Source of the DNA: Clostridium tertium
Lineage (GTDB): Bacteria; Bacillota; Clostridia; Clostridiales; Clostridiaceae
Assembly (NCBI RefSeq): GCF_017873245.1
Contig: NZ_JAGGJY010000015.1
Location: 1-64,000, forward strand
Direction: 5' to 3'
DNA: 64,000 bases
Shown one piece after another: positions 44,298 through 54,295 of the stretch (within the stretch, counting starts at the first letter, position 1; every line of letters starts with the position of its first letter). Position numbers and translations under genes: made by a program. The notes under the pieces were generated by a model that searched no databases, was not told the DNA's origin, and saw only the letters and a list, made by a program, of their open reading frames with translations.

Positions 44298-44540
44298 CGT
44301 TACCACTCCCTACATTTAAATAATAAAACTTAATATTTCATTATATCTTTATATATTCTTTTGAAATATATTCTAAACAAAATATTTAACGTTAAATATA
44401 TCTATTTCTAAATTAATTATACTGCTTATTTTTAAGATTATCTCTTTAGAGAACCTCATTTATATGTAATTATTTATTGTTATATGAATTTATCTTTATT
44501 ATAATTCACTTTCCGAATTATATGAACACTATTCATAAAA

Positions 44541-44580
44541 ATAGACTTACCAATAATTCATATTAAAAGTAAGTCCATTC
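44541..44580 (-). terminator. Terminator after the GH25 gene
   Basis: ATGGACTTAC pairs with GTAAGTCTAT (one G-U) in minus-strand RNA, followed by TTTTTAT. The remainder of 44307-44540 has no gene. Confidence 0.65.
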
Positions 44581-44600
44581 TATTTAATTATTATTGACTA

Positions 44601-45917
44601 TTAATTTATTCTAATTACTTCTCCTGGGTATATTAAATTAGGGTCACTTATATTATTTATTTGCGCTAATCTTTCCGTTGTTGTTCCATACCTTTGTGCT
44701 ATTTCTGATAAAGTGTCTCCCTCTTTTACTATATAAGTTGTAGCTGTTCCACCTGATGTGTTTCCTGCTGAACTATTTGAACTAATTTTCAAAACTTGTC
44801 CTGGGTATATTAAGTTTGGGTTACTTATATTATTTATTTCTGCTAATCTCTCTGTTGTTGTTCCATACCTTTGTGCTATTTCTGATAAAGTGTCTCCCTC
44901 TTTTACTGTATAAGTTGTAGCTGCTCCACCCGAGGTGCTTCCTGTTGAACTATTTGAACTAATTCTTAAAACTTGTCCTGGGTATATTAAATTAGGGTCA
45001 CTTATATTATTTATTTGTGCTAATCTTTCTGTTGTTGTTCCGTACCTTTGTGCTATTTCTGATAAAGTATCTCCCTCTTTTACTGTATAAGTTATAGTTG
45101 TCCCACCTGATGTATTTCCTGCTGAACTATTTGAACTAATTTTCAAAACTTGTCCTGGGTATATTAAATTAGGGTCACTTATATTATTTATTTGTGCTAA
45201 TCTTTCCGTTGTTGTTCCATACCTCTGTGCTATTTCTGATAAAGTATCTCCCTCTTTTACTGTATAAGTTATAGTTGTTCCACCTTGATTTATATTTGGA
45301 ATACTAGTATTTCCTCCTGATATTAATATTCCATCTGTAAATACATCTAAAGGACAGTATCCACTTATTCCTGGTACAGTTCCTGATTCTGAATATTGAA
45401 ATCCCACCCAACTATTCCATATAGGATTATCTCCAGGTGTTGTAACATCATAATTTGCTATCCATAAAGGATATTTTGATAAGATATTTGTAAGACTTGT
45501 CCTAGCAAAGTTAGTATATGTGTATACAACAACATCTTTCCCTGTAAGCCTTTTAACTTCTTCTAAAAAGGTTACGCACATATTAGATATCTCAGCTGCT
45601 CCGTATCCATCTGATAATTCAATATCTAAAGCTAATCTACAATTAAAACTTTTTCCCTTTACATAGCTTGAAAAATAATTGGCTTGAGTCTTTGCATCTA
45701 CTCTTGGCCTAAAGAAATGGTAAAACCCTATTAGCATATTATTACTTCTAGCCCCTGAATAATACTCATCGGCTCTAGGATTTAAATAATAGTCACCTTC
45801 TGTTGCCTTTATATATACAACTTGAACTCCACTATTACTAACTTGATTAAAGTTAACCTCTCCTTGCCAACTTGATATGTCTATTCCTTTGTATTTTCCA
45901 GCACTTATTGATTGCAT
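44601..45917 (-). CDS. GH25 lysozyme with four C-terminal LysM repeats
   Basis: This peptidoglycan hydrolase (muramidase) has 438 residues. The GH25 catalytic domain (about 8-200) has GIDISSWQG with Asp13 and LALDIEL with Asp98 and Glu100. Four LysM cell-wall-binding motifs follow at about 217-260, 276-319, 335-378 and 394-437, in a strict 59-residue period and almost identical. There is no signal peptide, so release would need lysis, a holin-like route or mother-cell lysis. GGAGAGG precedes the ATG. No phage genes are nearby, so a sporulation or autolytic role is as likely as phage origin. Confidence 0.92.
   Translation of the reverse strand: MQSISAGKYKGIDISSWQGEVNFNQVSNSGVQVVYIKATEGDYYLNPRADEYYSGARSNNMLIGFYHFFRPRVDAKTQANYFSSYVKGKSFNCRLALDIELSDGYGAAEISNMCVTFLEEVKRLTGKDVVVYTYTNFARTSLTNILSKYPLWIANYDVTTPGDNPIWNSWVGFQYSESGTVPGISGYCPLDVFTDGILISGGNTSIPNINQGGTTITYTVKEGDTLSEIAQRYGTTTERLAQINNISDPNLIYPGQVLKISSNSSAGNTSGGTTITYTVKEGDTLSEIAQRYGTTTERLAQINNISDPNLIYPGQVLRISSNSSTGSTSGGAATTYTVKEGDTLSEIAQRYGTTTERLAEINNISNPNLIYPGQVLKISSNSSAGNTSGGTATTYIVKEGDTLSEIAQRYGTTTERLAQINNISDPNLIYPGEVIRIN
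44607..45269 (-). repeat. Four tandem 177-nt LysM-coding repeats
   Basis: The four copies differ by only a few bases each, mostly synonymous, which indicates recent duplication or gene conversion. Copies share the core [18 protein letters not shown] and linkers [12 protein letters not shown] or [12 protein letters not shown]. Such a tract is prone to copy-number change and to assembly collapse. Confidence 0.85.
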
Positions 45918-46120
45918 ATCATCCTCTCCTCTAATGTTAAAATTTAAATATTTTAAGATATAATATAATATGCTATCATTCTCATAAATGTAATTGATAC
46001 GTCACTTAAATATTTATGAGAATTATAAACATCTACCTAATCTCCTTTATAATCTTTTAAATTTAACCATCTTAATAGCTAGAATTCAATTATAAAACTT
46101 CGATATATAATTTAAATACT

Positions 46121-47938
46121 CTAGTATTTCATACCATTATATACTTCTAATATTTTATTCCATGTATATTGTCCTATAATTCCATCTAGTGATAAAGCAA
46201 ATAATTTTTGAAATGCTACAACAGCTTCTCTAGTTGCATTACCAAAAATTCCATCTACTGCAACAGTAGGTATCCCAATTTGATTAGATATACTTGCTAA
46301 ATAGTATTGTACTTCCTTTACTTTTTCTCCTCTTGAGCCATACTTTAATAAATAACCTGGATACTTTCCATCAAATTTATTATCAGGTACTCCTGGATTA
46401 CTATTGTCTATATTTTTATAAACTTCAAATACTTTATTCCAAGTAGCTAATCCTACTATTCCATCTGTAGATAACCCAAATAATCTTTGAAATTTTATAA
46501 TGGCGTCCTTTGTCCCATTACCAAATATCCCATCTACTGATACATTAGGTATATTATAAGACTTAGAAATTTCACTTAAATAACCTTGAAGCTCTCTTAC
46601 CTTTTCTCCTCTTGCCCCATATTTCAATAAGTATCCTGGATACTTACCATCACCCTCTGGTTTTCCAGTTCCTCCTCCATTTCCACCTGATTCACCTATT
46701 TCTGGCTCTTGATTTAATTCTGCTAATCTCTTTACCCCAACATAAATATTAGATATCTTATACCAAGTAGCTCTACCTACAACCCCATCTGGAGTCAAAT
46801 TGAATACTCTTTGAAACACTTTAACGGAGTCTTCTGTTTCCTTTCCAAATCTTCCATCTTCAGGATAAATCCTTGGAATAGCTGGAAAATTTTTAGATAC
46901 TCTATTTAATTGTTCTTGTATTGCTTTAACATTTTCATTTACATCACCTATTCTTAATGAATAACCAGGATATGACTCAGGTACTCCTTCAACATATTCT
47001 GCTCTAACTAGTACTTTATCATAACCAAAATAATATTTTATTATATCCAAAGCAGACATCCCTGCCTTAGCTAAATCAACAGTACCCCATTGTGATAACC
47101 CATCACACTTTACAGTTGTTCCATTACAATATTGGGCAAAAAATGGTGTTTGATTTCCAATTGTTATAATGTACTCGTTAAAAATTTCATCGACTATCTT
47201 ACTTATATTCTCAAATATATTTCTACCTTTTACAAAATATTGATCATATGCTGTTGAGTTTGTTACTTGAAATGGATATCCCATATTCCTATACCATTCT
47301 GTATAAACTCTATTTAATGCAAAGGAAATTTGACAATATACATTAGCTCTTATTGCTTCCTCTGGCCAAGTAGGATATATCTCACTAGAAGCAACATTCT
47401 TAATATAATCTATAAATCTTACTGTAACATTTTCTGCATATGAAGTAGGACTTCCTAAATGTACAGTTATAAATTCAGGTACATATACGTTTCTAAGAAC
47501 AAAAGGAGCCATTGAGAAACCCATTTCTATATTTTCAGTTGACTTCTCAACACCTTGTTGATCTTGAATAATTATTTCCTCCTGGAGATTTTTTTCCCCT
47601 GATTCAATACTTGCCTCTTCCATTTCTATATCTTGTATTGAAGTTATTCCATCAAATACACTTACTCCTTCAACAATAACATCTTTATATCCTTCCGCTC
47701 TAACCTCTATATTATATAATAAATACGGATTTTCACCTTCTTCATAAGGCTCCTGAGATAACTTCCTATCTAAGGTAACTACTGATATTACTTCACTTCT
47801 TCCACTTATATCAAATGCATTTTCTTTTTCATAAACAATATTCCCTATTTTTGAATTACTAATTCTAATGCTACCGTTCGTAATTGGTAACAAATCTTTT
47901 ATTCTAAACAATCTTACTAATATATTTCCTTCTGCCAA
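46121..47938 (-). CDS. SpoIID/LytB-like protein with three peptidoglycan-binding domains
   Basis: The 605-residue protein has an N-terminal beta-rich region (1-110), a SpoIID-like domain (about 170-315: WPEEAIRANVYCQISFALNR and later CDGLSQWGTVDLAKAGMSAL, matching the S-Q-W-G motif of SpoIID), and three PG_binding_1 domains (about 325-397, 430-505, 525-603; for example DGIFGNGTKDAIIKFQRLFG). SpoIID enzymes cut glycan strands stripped of peptides. There is no signal peptide. The start is TTG after AGAGGG. Position next to GH25-LysM suggests cell-wall or spore-coat/cortex work. Confidence 0.8.
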   Translation of the reverse strand: MAEGNILVRLFRIKDLLPITNGSIRISNSKIGNIVYEKENAFDISGRSEVISVVTLDRKLSQEPYEEGENPYLLYNIEVRAEGYKDVIVEGVSVFDGITSIQDIEMEEASIESGEKNLQEEIIIQDQQGVEKSTENIEMGFSMAPFVLRNVYVPEFITVHLGSPTSYAENVTVRFIDYIKNVASSEIYPTWPEEAIRANVYCQISFALNRVYTEWYRNMGYPFQVTNSTAYDQYFVKGRNIFENISKIVDEIFNEYIITIGNQTPFFAQYCNGTTVKCDGLSQWGTVDLAKAGMSALDIIKYYFGYDKVLVRAEYVEGVPESYPGYSLRIGDVNENVKAIQEQLNRVSKNFPAIPRIYPEDGRFGKETEDSVKVFQRVFNLTPDGVVGRATWYKISNIYVGVKRLAELNQEPEIGESGGNGGGTGKPEGDGKYPGYLLKYGARGEKVRELQGYLSEISKSYNIPNVSVDGIFGNGTKDAIIKFQRLFGLSTDGIVGLATWNKVFEVYKNIDNSNPGVPDNKFDGKYPGYLLKYGSRGEKVKEVQYYLASISNQIGIPTVAVDGIFGNATREAVVAFQKLFALSLDGIIGQYTWNKILEVYNGMKY

Positions 47939-48045
47939 TCTAATACCCTCTAAAATTATTCTTACTATATTTTACTCTATCAAATTTTAAATGTGCTATA
48001 AAGAATGCTAGTTATAAAGATCATAACTCACTACTCCGCTTATAA

Positions 48046-48732
48046 TTAGCTTAAGTTTAGTATATTTAAAAAGTTATCTATCTCTTCATTTTCTAGATAT
48101 ATTTGTCCTAATGTTCCATGCTTTAAATCAACTTTCTTTAATGAATGAAAGTCAGATCCTGCTGTGTATATTATATTTTTCTTTTTAGCTACATTTATAA
48201 AGTACTCTGTCTCATTATCCTTATTTCTATAATACTTTGCTTCTATTCCATCAAAATTTAAATTTATTATTTGTTCAAAAACCCCTCTATCAAGTAATGT
48301 AGGATGAGCTAAAACTACCTTTACATTATAATGATGTAAAAAGTCTATTCCAGCTGAAGTTGATATCTTACCTCCCTCTGATTTAAAACTTAGCTTTCCC
48401 TTAAAGTAAATTTGACATGCTTTGAATTTTCTTGTACATAAATTATTTAAAATCATTTTAAATTCATCACTTTGATATTTATCATCAGTAAAATACCCTA
48501 GTATATGAACTTTATTACCTTTAAATCTAGTTGATAATTCTATCCCAGGTATTACTTTTACACCATGTATTTGACCAACATTAACTGCTTGCTTATTTCC
48601 ACTTACAGTATTATGATCTGTTAATGCTATAATATCTACTCTTCTTTCTTTTGCTAACAATACTATTTCTCCTGGTTTTAGTTCTCCATCTGACTCTGTT
48701 GAATGAATATGAAAATCTCCCTTTCTGTACAT
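48046..48732 (-). CDS. PHP-domain metal-dependent phosphoesterase
   Basis: The product is about 228 residues with the four PHP motifs: DFHIHSTESDG, ALTDHNTVSG, the Asp/Glu of PGIELST, and the later LAHP and SDFHS. Relatives hydrolyse phosphoesters such as 3',5'-nucleoside bisphosphates (YciV/RnaseAM type). The ATG at 48732 (MYRKGDFHIHS) has AAAGG about 10 nt upstream; an ATG 11 codons earlier is possible. The substrate is unknown. Confidence 0.85.
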   Translation of the reverse strand: MYRKGDFHIHSTESDGELKPGEIVLLAKERRVDIIALTDHNTVSGNKQAVNVGQIHGVKVIPGIELSTRFKGNKVHILGYFTDDKYQSDEFKMILNNLCTRKFKACQIYFKGKLSFKSEGGKISTSAGIDFLHHYNVKVVLAHPTLLDRGVFEQIINLNFDGIEAKYYRNKDNETEYFINVAKKKNIIYTAGSDFHSLKKVDLKHGTLGQIYLENEEIDNFLNILNLS

Positions 48733-48878
48733 TTTCTTAATACCTTTTAATTGATTGTACTTCATAATATCTAAATATATTAGTTTTTGATATACTCTTT
48801 ATAGAAATTAATATAATCTACATAATAAAATGGCTACAATATAGATATGAATACTTATAGATTTAGAAAGGATTTTTA

Positions 48879-49637
48879 ATGAATTATATAGTTTGTGATT
48901 TAGAATTTAATCAAAAATATATACCAAGTAATACTACTGATAAAAATAATAACGAATCAATTGATAGTACTATGAAACAACTTCCTTTTGAAATAATTCA
49001 AATTGGAGCTGTAAAAATTAATGAAAATCTAGAAATAACATCAAATTTTAATGAACTAATAAGACCTATCGTCTATACTGATATTAATCCTTATGTAGAA
49101 AATATAACTAAAATAAATAAAGATATGTTATCAAGCTGTGAAACCTTTTCTAATGTTTATAAAAGATTTTTAAATTTTCTAGGTGATGATGAAGCAGTTT
49201 TATGTGTATGGGGAAGGTCAGATATAAAAGAATTTCTAAGAAATATAAAGTTCAATAACTTATCTACTTCACTATTTCCCAGTAAATATATTGATGTTCA
49301 AAAACACACATCAAAACTATTTAATATTCAGAAAGGAAAACAAATTGGATTAAAGACTGCTGTTGAAATGTTAAACATAGATTTTGAAGATAAATTCCAT
49401 AATGCTTTTTATGATGCGCTTTATACATATAAAGTCTTTAAAAAAATTTATAATCCATCCATAATACCTAAGATATATAATGATAGTAATAGAACACATA
49501 AAACCAAAGTTAAAATTGATACTGATGCTTTATTTAAGCAATTTAGTAAGATGTATGATAAAGAAATAACAGCTGAAGAAAAGTCTATGATAAAAACTGC
49601 ATATAATATGGGACGGACTGGACAGTTTGTAAAGTAA
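48879..49637 (+). CDS. DEDDh 3'-5' exonuclease (RNase T/KapD-like)
   Basis: The 252-residue exonuclease of the DnaQ-like superfamily has the DEDDh residues Asp and Glu in VCDLEFN, Asp in CVWGRSDIKEFL, and His with Asp in FHNAFYDALYTYKV. It trims RNA or DNA from 3' ends; the closest type is KapD-like. AGAAAGGA precedes the ATG. Monocistronic. Confidence 0.88.
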   Translation: MNYIVCDLEFNQKYIPSNTTDKNNNESIDSTMKQLPFEIIQIGAVKINENLEITSNFNELIRPIVYTDINPYVENITKINKDMLSSCETFSNVYKRFLNFLGDDEAVLCVWGRSDIKEFLRNIKFNNLSTSLFPSKYIDVQKHTSKLFNIQKGKQIGLKTAVEMLNIDFEDKFHNAFYDALYTYKVFKKIYNPSIIPKIYNDSNRTHKTKVKIDTDALFKQFSKMYDKEITAEEKSMIKTAYNMGRTGQFVK

Positions 49638-49674
49638 TTTTATATTAGTGCCTATATTAAATTATAAAAAAAAT

Positions 49675-49709
49675 AAAAATCTGCTATAAAATCCTTATAG
49701 CAGATTTTT
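49675..49709. terminator. Bidirectional terminator between exonuclease and RpiR genes
   Basis: This is a perfect 14-bp stem AAAAATCTGCTATA with TATAGCAGATTTTT. Confidence 0.85.
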
Positions 49710-49710
49710 A

Positions 49711-50511
49711 TTAATTATTAATAATCGCATTAATAGTAGTTTGCATCTTGTTACTTAAATTAATATCCTTTAACAACACCATAGATATTAAATCCAGGAG
49801 ATACATAGCAGAAAACTGTGTATTAATGAATCTACTCCTATCTACAAAATTAGGATTATACACTATAAACTTTATATCTGAATACTTGCTTACTGTACTC
49901 CCCTCAAAGCCTGTAATAGATACTGTCTTTGCCCCATTTTCCTTAGACTTTCTTAAAGAGTGTATTACTTCCTGTGTTTCTCCAGATATAGAAATTCCTA
50001 TCACCAAATCATTTTCTGACACAATTGAACTATTTATAATCATCATATGGGAATCTGAAATACAGTGTACATTAAATCCCATTCTTAAAAGCCTTTGCAT
50101 CATTTCTTTACATGTTAATCCAGAACTACCAACCCCGTAAATATAAATATTCTTCGCTTTCTTTATTTCATTTACCACTTTGAATATTTCCTCTTTATCT
50201 ATTAACATTTTAGTTCTTTCTATAACTTCGTTATAATATTGATATGTATATGAGAAAATGCCATCTTCATCATTTATCGGTAATTCTACTTTATTTGATC
50301 CAAGCTTTATTTTCATATCTACAAAGCTATCACATCCAATTTTCTTAGCAAACCTTGTTATTGTTGCTCCTGATGTTCCTATTTCTTTAGCTAAATCAGT
50401 AATATTTATATTTTTAATTTTATCGCCATGCTGCATAATATAATCTGCTATATCCTTTTCCTTATCGGAAAACTCATTATATTTTCTTTGTACCTCGCAT
50501 AAAATATCCAC
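49711..50511 (-). CDS. RpiR/MurR family regulator (probable NanR-like)
   Basis: The 266-residue protein has an N-terminal HTH_6 (about 1-77, EKDIADYIMQHGDKI and GTSGATITRFAKKIGC) and a C-terminal SIS sugar-phosphate domain (about 120-250, GVGSSGLTCKEMMQRL and SISGETQEV). Such proteins sense sugar phosphates. The start is GTG after GGAGGATATTAA. Downstream of nanE and the PTS gene in the same direction, it is likely the local sensor of ManNAc-6-P or GlcNAc-6-P. Confidence 0.88.
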   Translation of the reverse strand: MDILCEVQRKYNEFSDKEKDIADYIMQHGDKIKNINITDLAKEIGTSGATITRFAKKIGCDSFVDMKIKLGSNKVELPINDEDGIFSYTYQYYNEVIERTKMLIDKEEIFKVVNEIKKAKNIYIYGVGSSGLTCKEMMQRLLRMGFNVHCISDSHMMIINSSIVSENDLVIGISISGETQEVIHSLRKSKENGAKTVSITGFEGSTVSKYSDIKFIVYNPNFVDRSRFINTQFSAMYLLDLISMVLLKDINLSNKMQTTINAIINN

Positions 50512-50738
50512 TTAATATCCTCCATAATCTAATATATATTAGCCTTCTTATGCTATAACTTATATTATATTTTAATTAAACATAATTAAGGTAATTACCC
50601 CAAACCATAAAATATATGACTTCAATTACATAACTGCATCTAAAGGTATGAAGTAATCAATTTATTTTTGCACTAATAATATTAAAACATTAATTTAAGT
50701 ATATATATTAGAATAACATTAAAATAAGCTAAATAAAA

Positions 50739-50764
50739 GAGGTAGAGATTTATGTCTCTACCTC
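50739..50764 (-). terminator. Terminator after nanE
   Basis: The 10-bp stem GAGGTAGAGA/TCTCTACCTC with T-tract on the minus strand starts 8 nt past the nanE stop. It separates nanE from the RpiR gene. Confidence 0.85.
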
Positions 50765-50771
50765 GCAAGTA

Positions 50772-51425
50772 TTATAATGCTTTTAAAATTTCATCATTGA
50801 ATTTCTTTGTAATTAATTGTGGTCTTGTTATTGCACTACCAACTACAACAGCACAAGCTCCTTTTTCTAAAGCAAGTCTTGCCTTTTCAGGAGTATCGAA
50901 GTTTCCTTCTGCTATTACTTCTGATTTACAATCTTTTATTAAAGCTTCTAACACTTCAAAATTATTCATTCCCTTAGAATGTTCTGTATATCCAACTAAA
51001 GTAGTTCCAACATAATGGAATCCTAACTCTCCAGCTCTTAAGCCTTCTTCTATAGTTGATATATCTGCCATAAATTTTTGAGAAGGATACTTTTTAAAGA
51101 TTTCCTTTAAAAATTCTTCATCTTGATTTATTGTAGCATCTAAAGCTATAACATCAGCTCCGGCTTCAACAAGCTCATCAACTTCCTTCATTGTTGGAGT
51201 TATATATGGCTTCATATTTTCATAATCTATTTTTATTATACCTATTACAGGTAAATCAACTTCTTTCTTTATAGCAACAATATCTTGAACACTATTGGCT
51301 CTTATACCTATAGCTCCACCTTCCTTAGCTGCTACAGCCATTCTACTCATTATATAAGAGCTATGTAGTGGTTCATTTTCTAGTGCTTGACATGATACGA
51401 TTAATCCTCTATCTATTACTTTCAC
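50772..51425 (-). CDS. nanE: N-acetylmannosamine-6-phosphate 2-epimerase
   Basis: This TIM-barrel enzyme converts ManNAc-6-P to GlcNAc-6-P in sialic acid and ManNAc use. The 217-residue protein has the start [17 protein letters not shown], the catalytic Lys/Asp region GIIKIDYEN and the ending [12 protein letters not shown]. The start is GTG with GGAGAG overlapping the end of the PTS gene, 5 nt upstream, so the two are co-translated. No nanA or nanK is visible nearby. Confidence 0.93.
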   Translation of the reverse strand: MKVIDRGLIVSCQALENEPLHSSYIMSRMAVAAKEGGAIGIRANSVQDIVAIKKEVDLPVIGIIKIDYENMKPYITPTMKEVDELVEAGADVIALDATINQDEEFLKEIFKKYPSQKFMADISTIEEGLRAGELGFHYVGTTLVGYTEHSKGMNNFEVLEALIKDCKSEVIAEGNFDTPEKARLALEKGACAVVVGSAITRPQLITKKFNDEILKAL

Positions 51426-51430
51426 TCTTA

Positions 51431-52921
51431 TTACTCTCTCCCTATAATTTCATTTATTTTTTGCTTTAATGGATCTGCTTTTGCTCCAAATATTGCTTGA
51501 ATTCCGCCTTTAACTTCTAAAACAGCAGTTGCTCCTAAAGCTTTAATTCTATCCTTATCTACTTTACTTACATCTTTTACAGCTACTCTTAATCTTGTTA
51601 TACATGCATCAACATCATCTAAATTTTCTTCTCCGCCTAATGCTTCTAAAATTTGAGTTGCTGTTTCATTCATACTATCTTTTGTTACAACCTTAACTTC
51701 TTCACTATCTGCTTCTCTACCTGGAGTCATAACATTAAACTTAGTTATTAAGAATCTAAATGTGAAGTAGTATAATGCAAACCAAATTACTCCTACTATT
51801 AATACATATATCCAGTTTGTTTTATCATTGCCTTGAAGAACTCCAAATAATGTGAAGTCTATTAATCCACCAGAGAATGTATTACCAATTGATATATTTA
51901 GTATATCCGCTATAAAGAATGATAATCCATCAAAGAATGCGTGAACTACATATAACCATGGTGCAACGAATAAGAACATGAACTCGATTGGCTCAGTTAT
52001 ACCTGTAACAAATGATGTTATTGCTGCTCCTAAGAATAATCCACCAACTAATTTTCTCTTTGCTTTAGGTACACAATGATACATAGCTAAGCATGCTGCT
52101 GGTAATCCAAACATCATTGTAGCAAAACGTCCTGCAAAGAATCTTGTTCCTTCTGTAAATAATCCAGTATGGTTTGGATCAGCTAATTGTGCAAAGAATA
52201 TATTCTGAGCTCCTGTAACAGTTTGACCTGCAACTGTTGCAATTCCACCTAATTCTGTGTACCAGAATAATGGGTAAATCATATGATGTAATCCAACGGC
52301 TCCTGTTAATCTTAGCAAGAATCCATATAAGAAAGTTCCTATTGGTCCTAATCCAGCTATTGCATTACCTGCTGAAACTAACCAGCCTTGGAATGTTGGC
52401 CATATTAAGAAGAATATTGCCCCAATAAAAATTGCTGAGAATGAAGAAACTATTGGTACAAATCTTGACCCTCCAAAGAATCCTAAAACTGCTGGTAATT
52501 GAATGTTTCCATATTTATTATGAAGATATGATACCGTTAATCCAATTACTATAGCTCCAACAACACCAGTATCTATTGATTCAACTGCTGGGTTAAAAGC
52601 TGTAATCATTCCTTTTATTGAAGCATTCATAACTAAGAATGAAACTGCACCTGCTAGACCAGCAGTACCTTTATCTTTCTTAGCAAGACCCACAGAAAGA
52701 CCTATACACATAATAAGTGCTAAGTTAGAAAATACTACATCTCCTGCAGATGACATAATTGAGAAAATTCCTTGTAACCAAGAAATATTTAAGAATGGAT
52801 AAGCTTGTACGGTATTAGGGTTTGATAAAGCTCCCCCTATACCAAGTAATAAACCAGCTGCTGGTAATATAGCAATTGGTAACATAAAGGCTTTTCCAAT
52901 TTTTTGTAACTGTTTAAACAT
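51431..52921 (-). CDS. PTS sugar transporter subunit IIBC paired with nanE
   Basis: The 496-residue glucose-superfamily permease has IIC (about 1-385, [17 protein letters not shown] and [12 protein letters not shown]) and IIB (about 415-496, phospho-Cys440 in [11 protein letters not shown]). There is no IIA domain. Linkage to ManNAc-6-P epimerase points to ManNAc import, with a GlcNAc/glucose-like alternative. GGAGG precedes the ATG. The IIA at 2789 may supply phosphate. Two direct repeats in its upstream region (52942 and 53010) are likely operator sites. Confidence 0.87.
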   Translation of the reverse strand: MFKQLQKIGKAFMLPIAILPAAGLLLGIGGALSNPNTVQAYPFLNISWLQGIFSIMSSAGDVVFSNLALIMCIGLSVGLAKKDKGTAGLAGAVSFLVMNASIKGMITAFNPAVESIDTGVVGAIVIGLTVSYLHNKYGNIQLPAVLGFFGGSRFVPIVSSFSAIFIGAIFFLIWPTFQGWLVSAGNAIAGLGPIGTFLYGFLLRLTGAVGLHHMIYPLFWYTELGGIATVAGQTVTGAQNIFFAQLADPNHTGLFTEGTRFFAGRFATMMFGLPAACLAMYHCVPKAKRKLVGGLFLGAAITSFVTGITEPIEFMFLFVAPWLYVVHAFFDGLSFFIADILNISIGNTFSGGLIDFTLFGVLQGNDKTNWIYVLIVGVIWFALYYFTFRFLITKFNVMTPGREADSEEVKVVTKDSMNETATQILEALGGEENLDDVDACITRLRVAVKDVSKVDKDRIKALGATAVLEVKGGIQAIFGAKADPLKQKINEIIGRE

Positions 52922-52941
52922 TTATATGCCTCCTCTATTAT

Positions 52942-53025
52942 TGAAAATTATTTTTATATTTTTTTATTGTTGAAAACCTTTTTCTTTTGAATACATTTAC
53001 ATATTAACATGAAAATTATTTTTAT
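52942..53025. promoter_or_regulatory. Candidate RpiR operator: two identical 16-bp direct repeats
   Basis: TGAAAATTATTTTTAT occurs at 52942-52957 and 53010-53025, exactly 68 bp apart start to start. The core GAAAATTATTTT is close to the GAAAWTAWWTTTC-like form bound by RpiR/NanR regulators. It lies directly upstream of the PTS-nanE operon. AT-rich context lowers certainty. Confidence 0.4.
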
Positions 53026-53124
53026 TCAAGTATTTTTTTTAAAATTTTTTTCACACATTATTGTGCATATTTTCTCTTTATAATTATATTTTGATATTAC
53101 ACTGTTTATTATTCAAAAAAATAA

Positions 53125-53151
53125 AACCGCATCACATTTAATGATACGGTT
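53125..53151 (-). terminator. Terminator after the ChbG gene
   Basis: AACCGTATCA pairs with TGATGCGGTT (one G-U) in minus-strand RNA, followed by TTTTATTTTTTT. It starts 8 nt past the ChbG stop. Confidence 0.75.
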
Positions 53152-53158
53152 CTAAGTT

Positions 53159-53896
53159 CTATTTTAAAATATTCCTATAACTACAGAGTTCTATGCCTAT
53201 AGAATCAATAAACTCCTTAAGTTCTTTAGATGTAAGTATCTTTAGCTCCTCTACTCTTTTTATGTTATAAGAACTTGTCTCCATAATAAAGCTATCAATA
53301 TATGCAGGATGACTCATAGTTTCCACAATTTCATATTTATCTAATTTATTTTCTAAGCTTTTAAAAGCCTCTAGACTAACTGTTTTATCATAAAAAATCC
53401 CTTCATAAGGAATTACTTTATCATAATCTAATTCATATTGTAGTCCCCCTCTTATAGGAAGATTATATCTTTCTACTAACCTTTCAATTACCGGTTTTAG
53501 AAATTCAAATGTATGAACATGATGATGTGAATCTAAATGAGTTATTTCAATTCCTCTACTTTTAACTTTTTCAATTTGAGCGCAAAACTCGTTGTATATT
53601 TCTTCTAAACTAAACCTCTCCATATCCTTATCTGGATTTATCCTTTTGTAAAAAAATCCATTTTCATCTATAATTGTTTTATGTGAATTTAATACAGGTT
53701 TATATGCCGACAAAGTTAGATGCACCCCACATCCTAGATCTGGGCATTCCTTTAATAATTCAACTGCATGATCAAATCCTGGCATTCCAGCCATTATTGA
53801 AGTACTCCTTACAGCCCCATTTCTATATGCATCAATTATTCCATAATTGGCGCCTCTGCTAAGCCCAAAGTCATCCGCATTTATAATTAATCTCAT
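53159..53896 (-). CDS. ChbG/YdjC family carbohydrate deacetylase
   Basis: The 245-residue zinc deacetylase type has INADDFGLSRG (Asp-Asp) and the metal-site HLDSHHHVHTF. ChbG in E. coli removes one acetyl group from chitobiose or its phosphate. The ATG at 53896 follows AAAGGAGAA; a longer frame upstream has no ribosome site. Placed upstream of the amino-sugar PTS-nanE pair, it may deacetylate imported N-acetyl sugars. Confidence 0.88.
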   Translation of the reverse strand: MRLIINADDFGLSRGANYGIIDAYRNGAVRSTSIMAGMPGFDHAVELLKECPDLGCGVHLTLSAYKPVLNSHKTIIDENGFFYKRINPDKDMERFSLEEIYNEFCAQIEKVKSRGIEITHLDSHHHVHTFEFLKPVIERLVERYNLPIRGGLQYELDYDKVIPYEGIFYDKTVSLEAFKSLENKLDKYEIVETMSHPAYIDSFIMETSSYNIKRVEELKILTSKELKEFIDSIGIELCSYRNILK

Positions 53897-54295
53897 ACTA
53901 TTTCTCCTTTCCCTTTCTATATAAAATAATCTTAACAAATTAAAAGTTAACCTAAATACCTAAATAAATTTATAACTATTATATTCTTTATAAATCATAA
54001 AAGTAAGTAAATACTTTAATCTCCATTTAACACATATTAACTTAAATAAAAGCATTCTAACTGCAACTAAGTTTTGCAAATTAAAATTCTATTTAATTTA
54101 CGTCTTTCCTTAATTTATTTAATATTTAAAAATAACTATATATTATACATTATAAATTATAGCATCATTGTATAAATACTTCCAATATTGTATTTATCTT
54201 TCTATGCTACCTGATTACTATTATGAATAAACTAAACTACTGTTACTAATCCTAATATATATCAAATAATAATTGTATATGTGAGGTGTTTACTA
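53897..54295. other. 399-bp gene-free divergent region
   Basis: AT-rich sequence lies between the ChbG gene (minus) and the phytase-like gene (plus). Both promoters should be here, but no clear -35/-10 pair, hairpin or ORF stands out. The phytase gene has GAGGTG before its ATG. Confidence 0.5.

Noticed and set aside
44601-47938. Prophage lysis module
   Set aside because: Although GH25-LysM proteins occur in phages, no holin, tail, terminase or integrase gene is nearby, and the neighbour is SpoIID-like.
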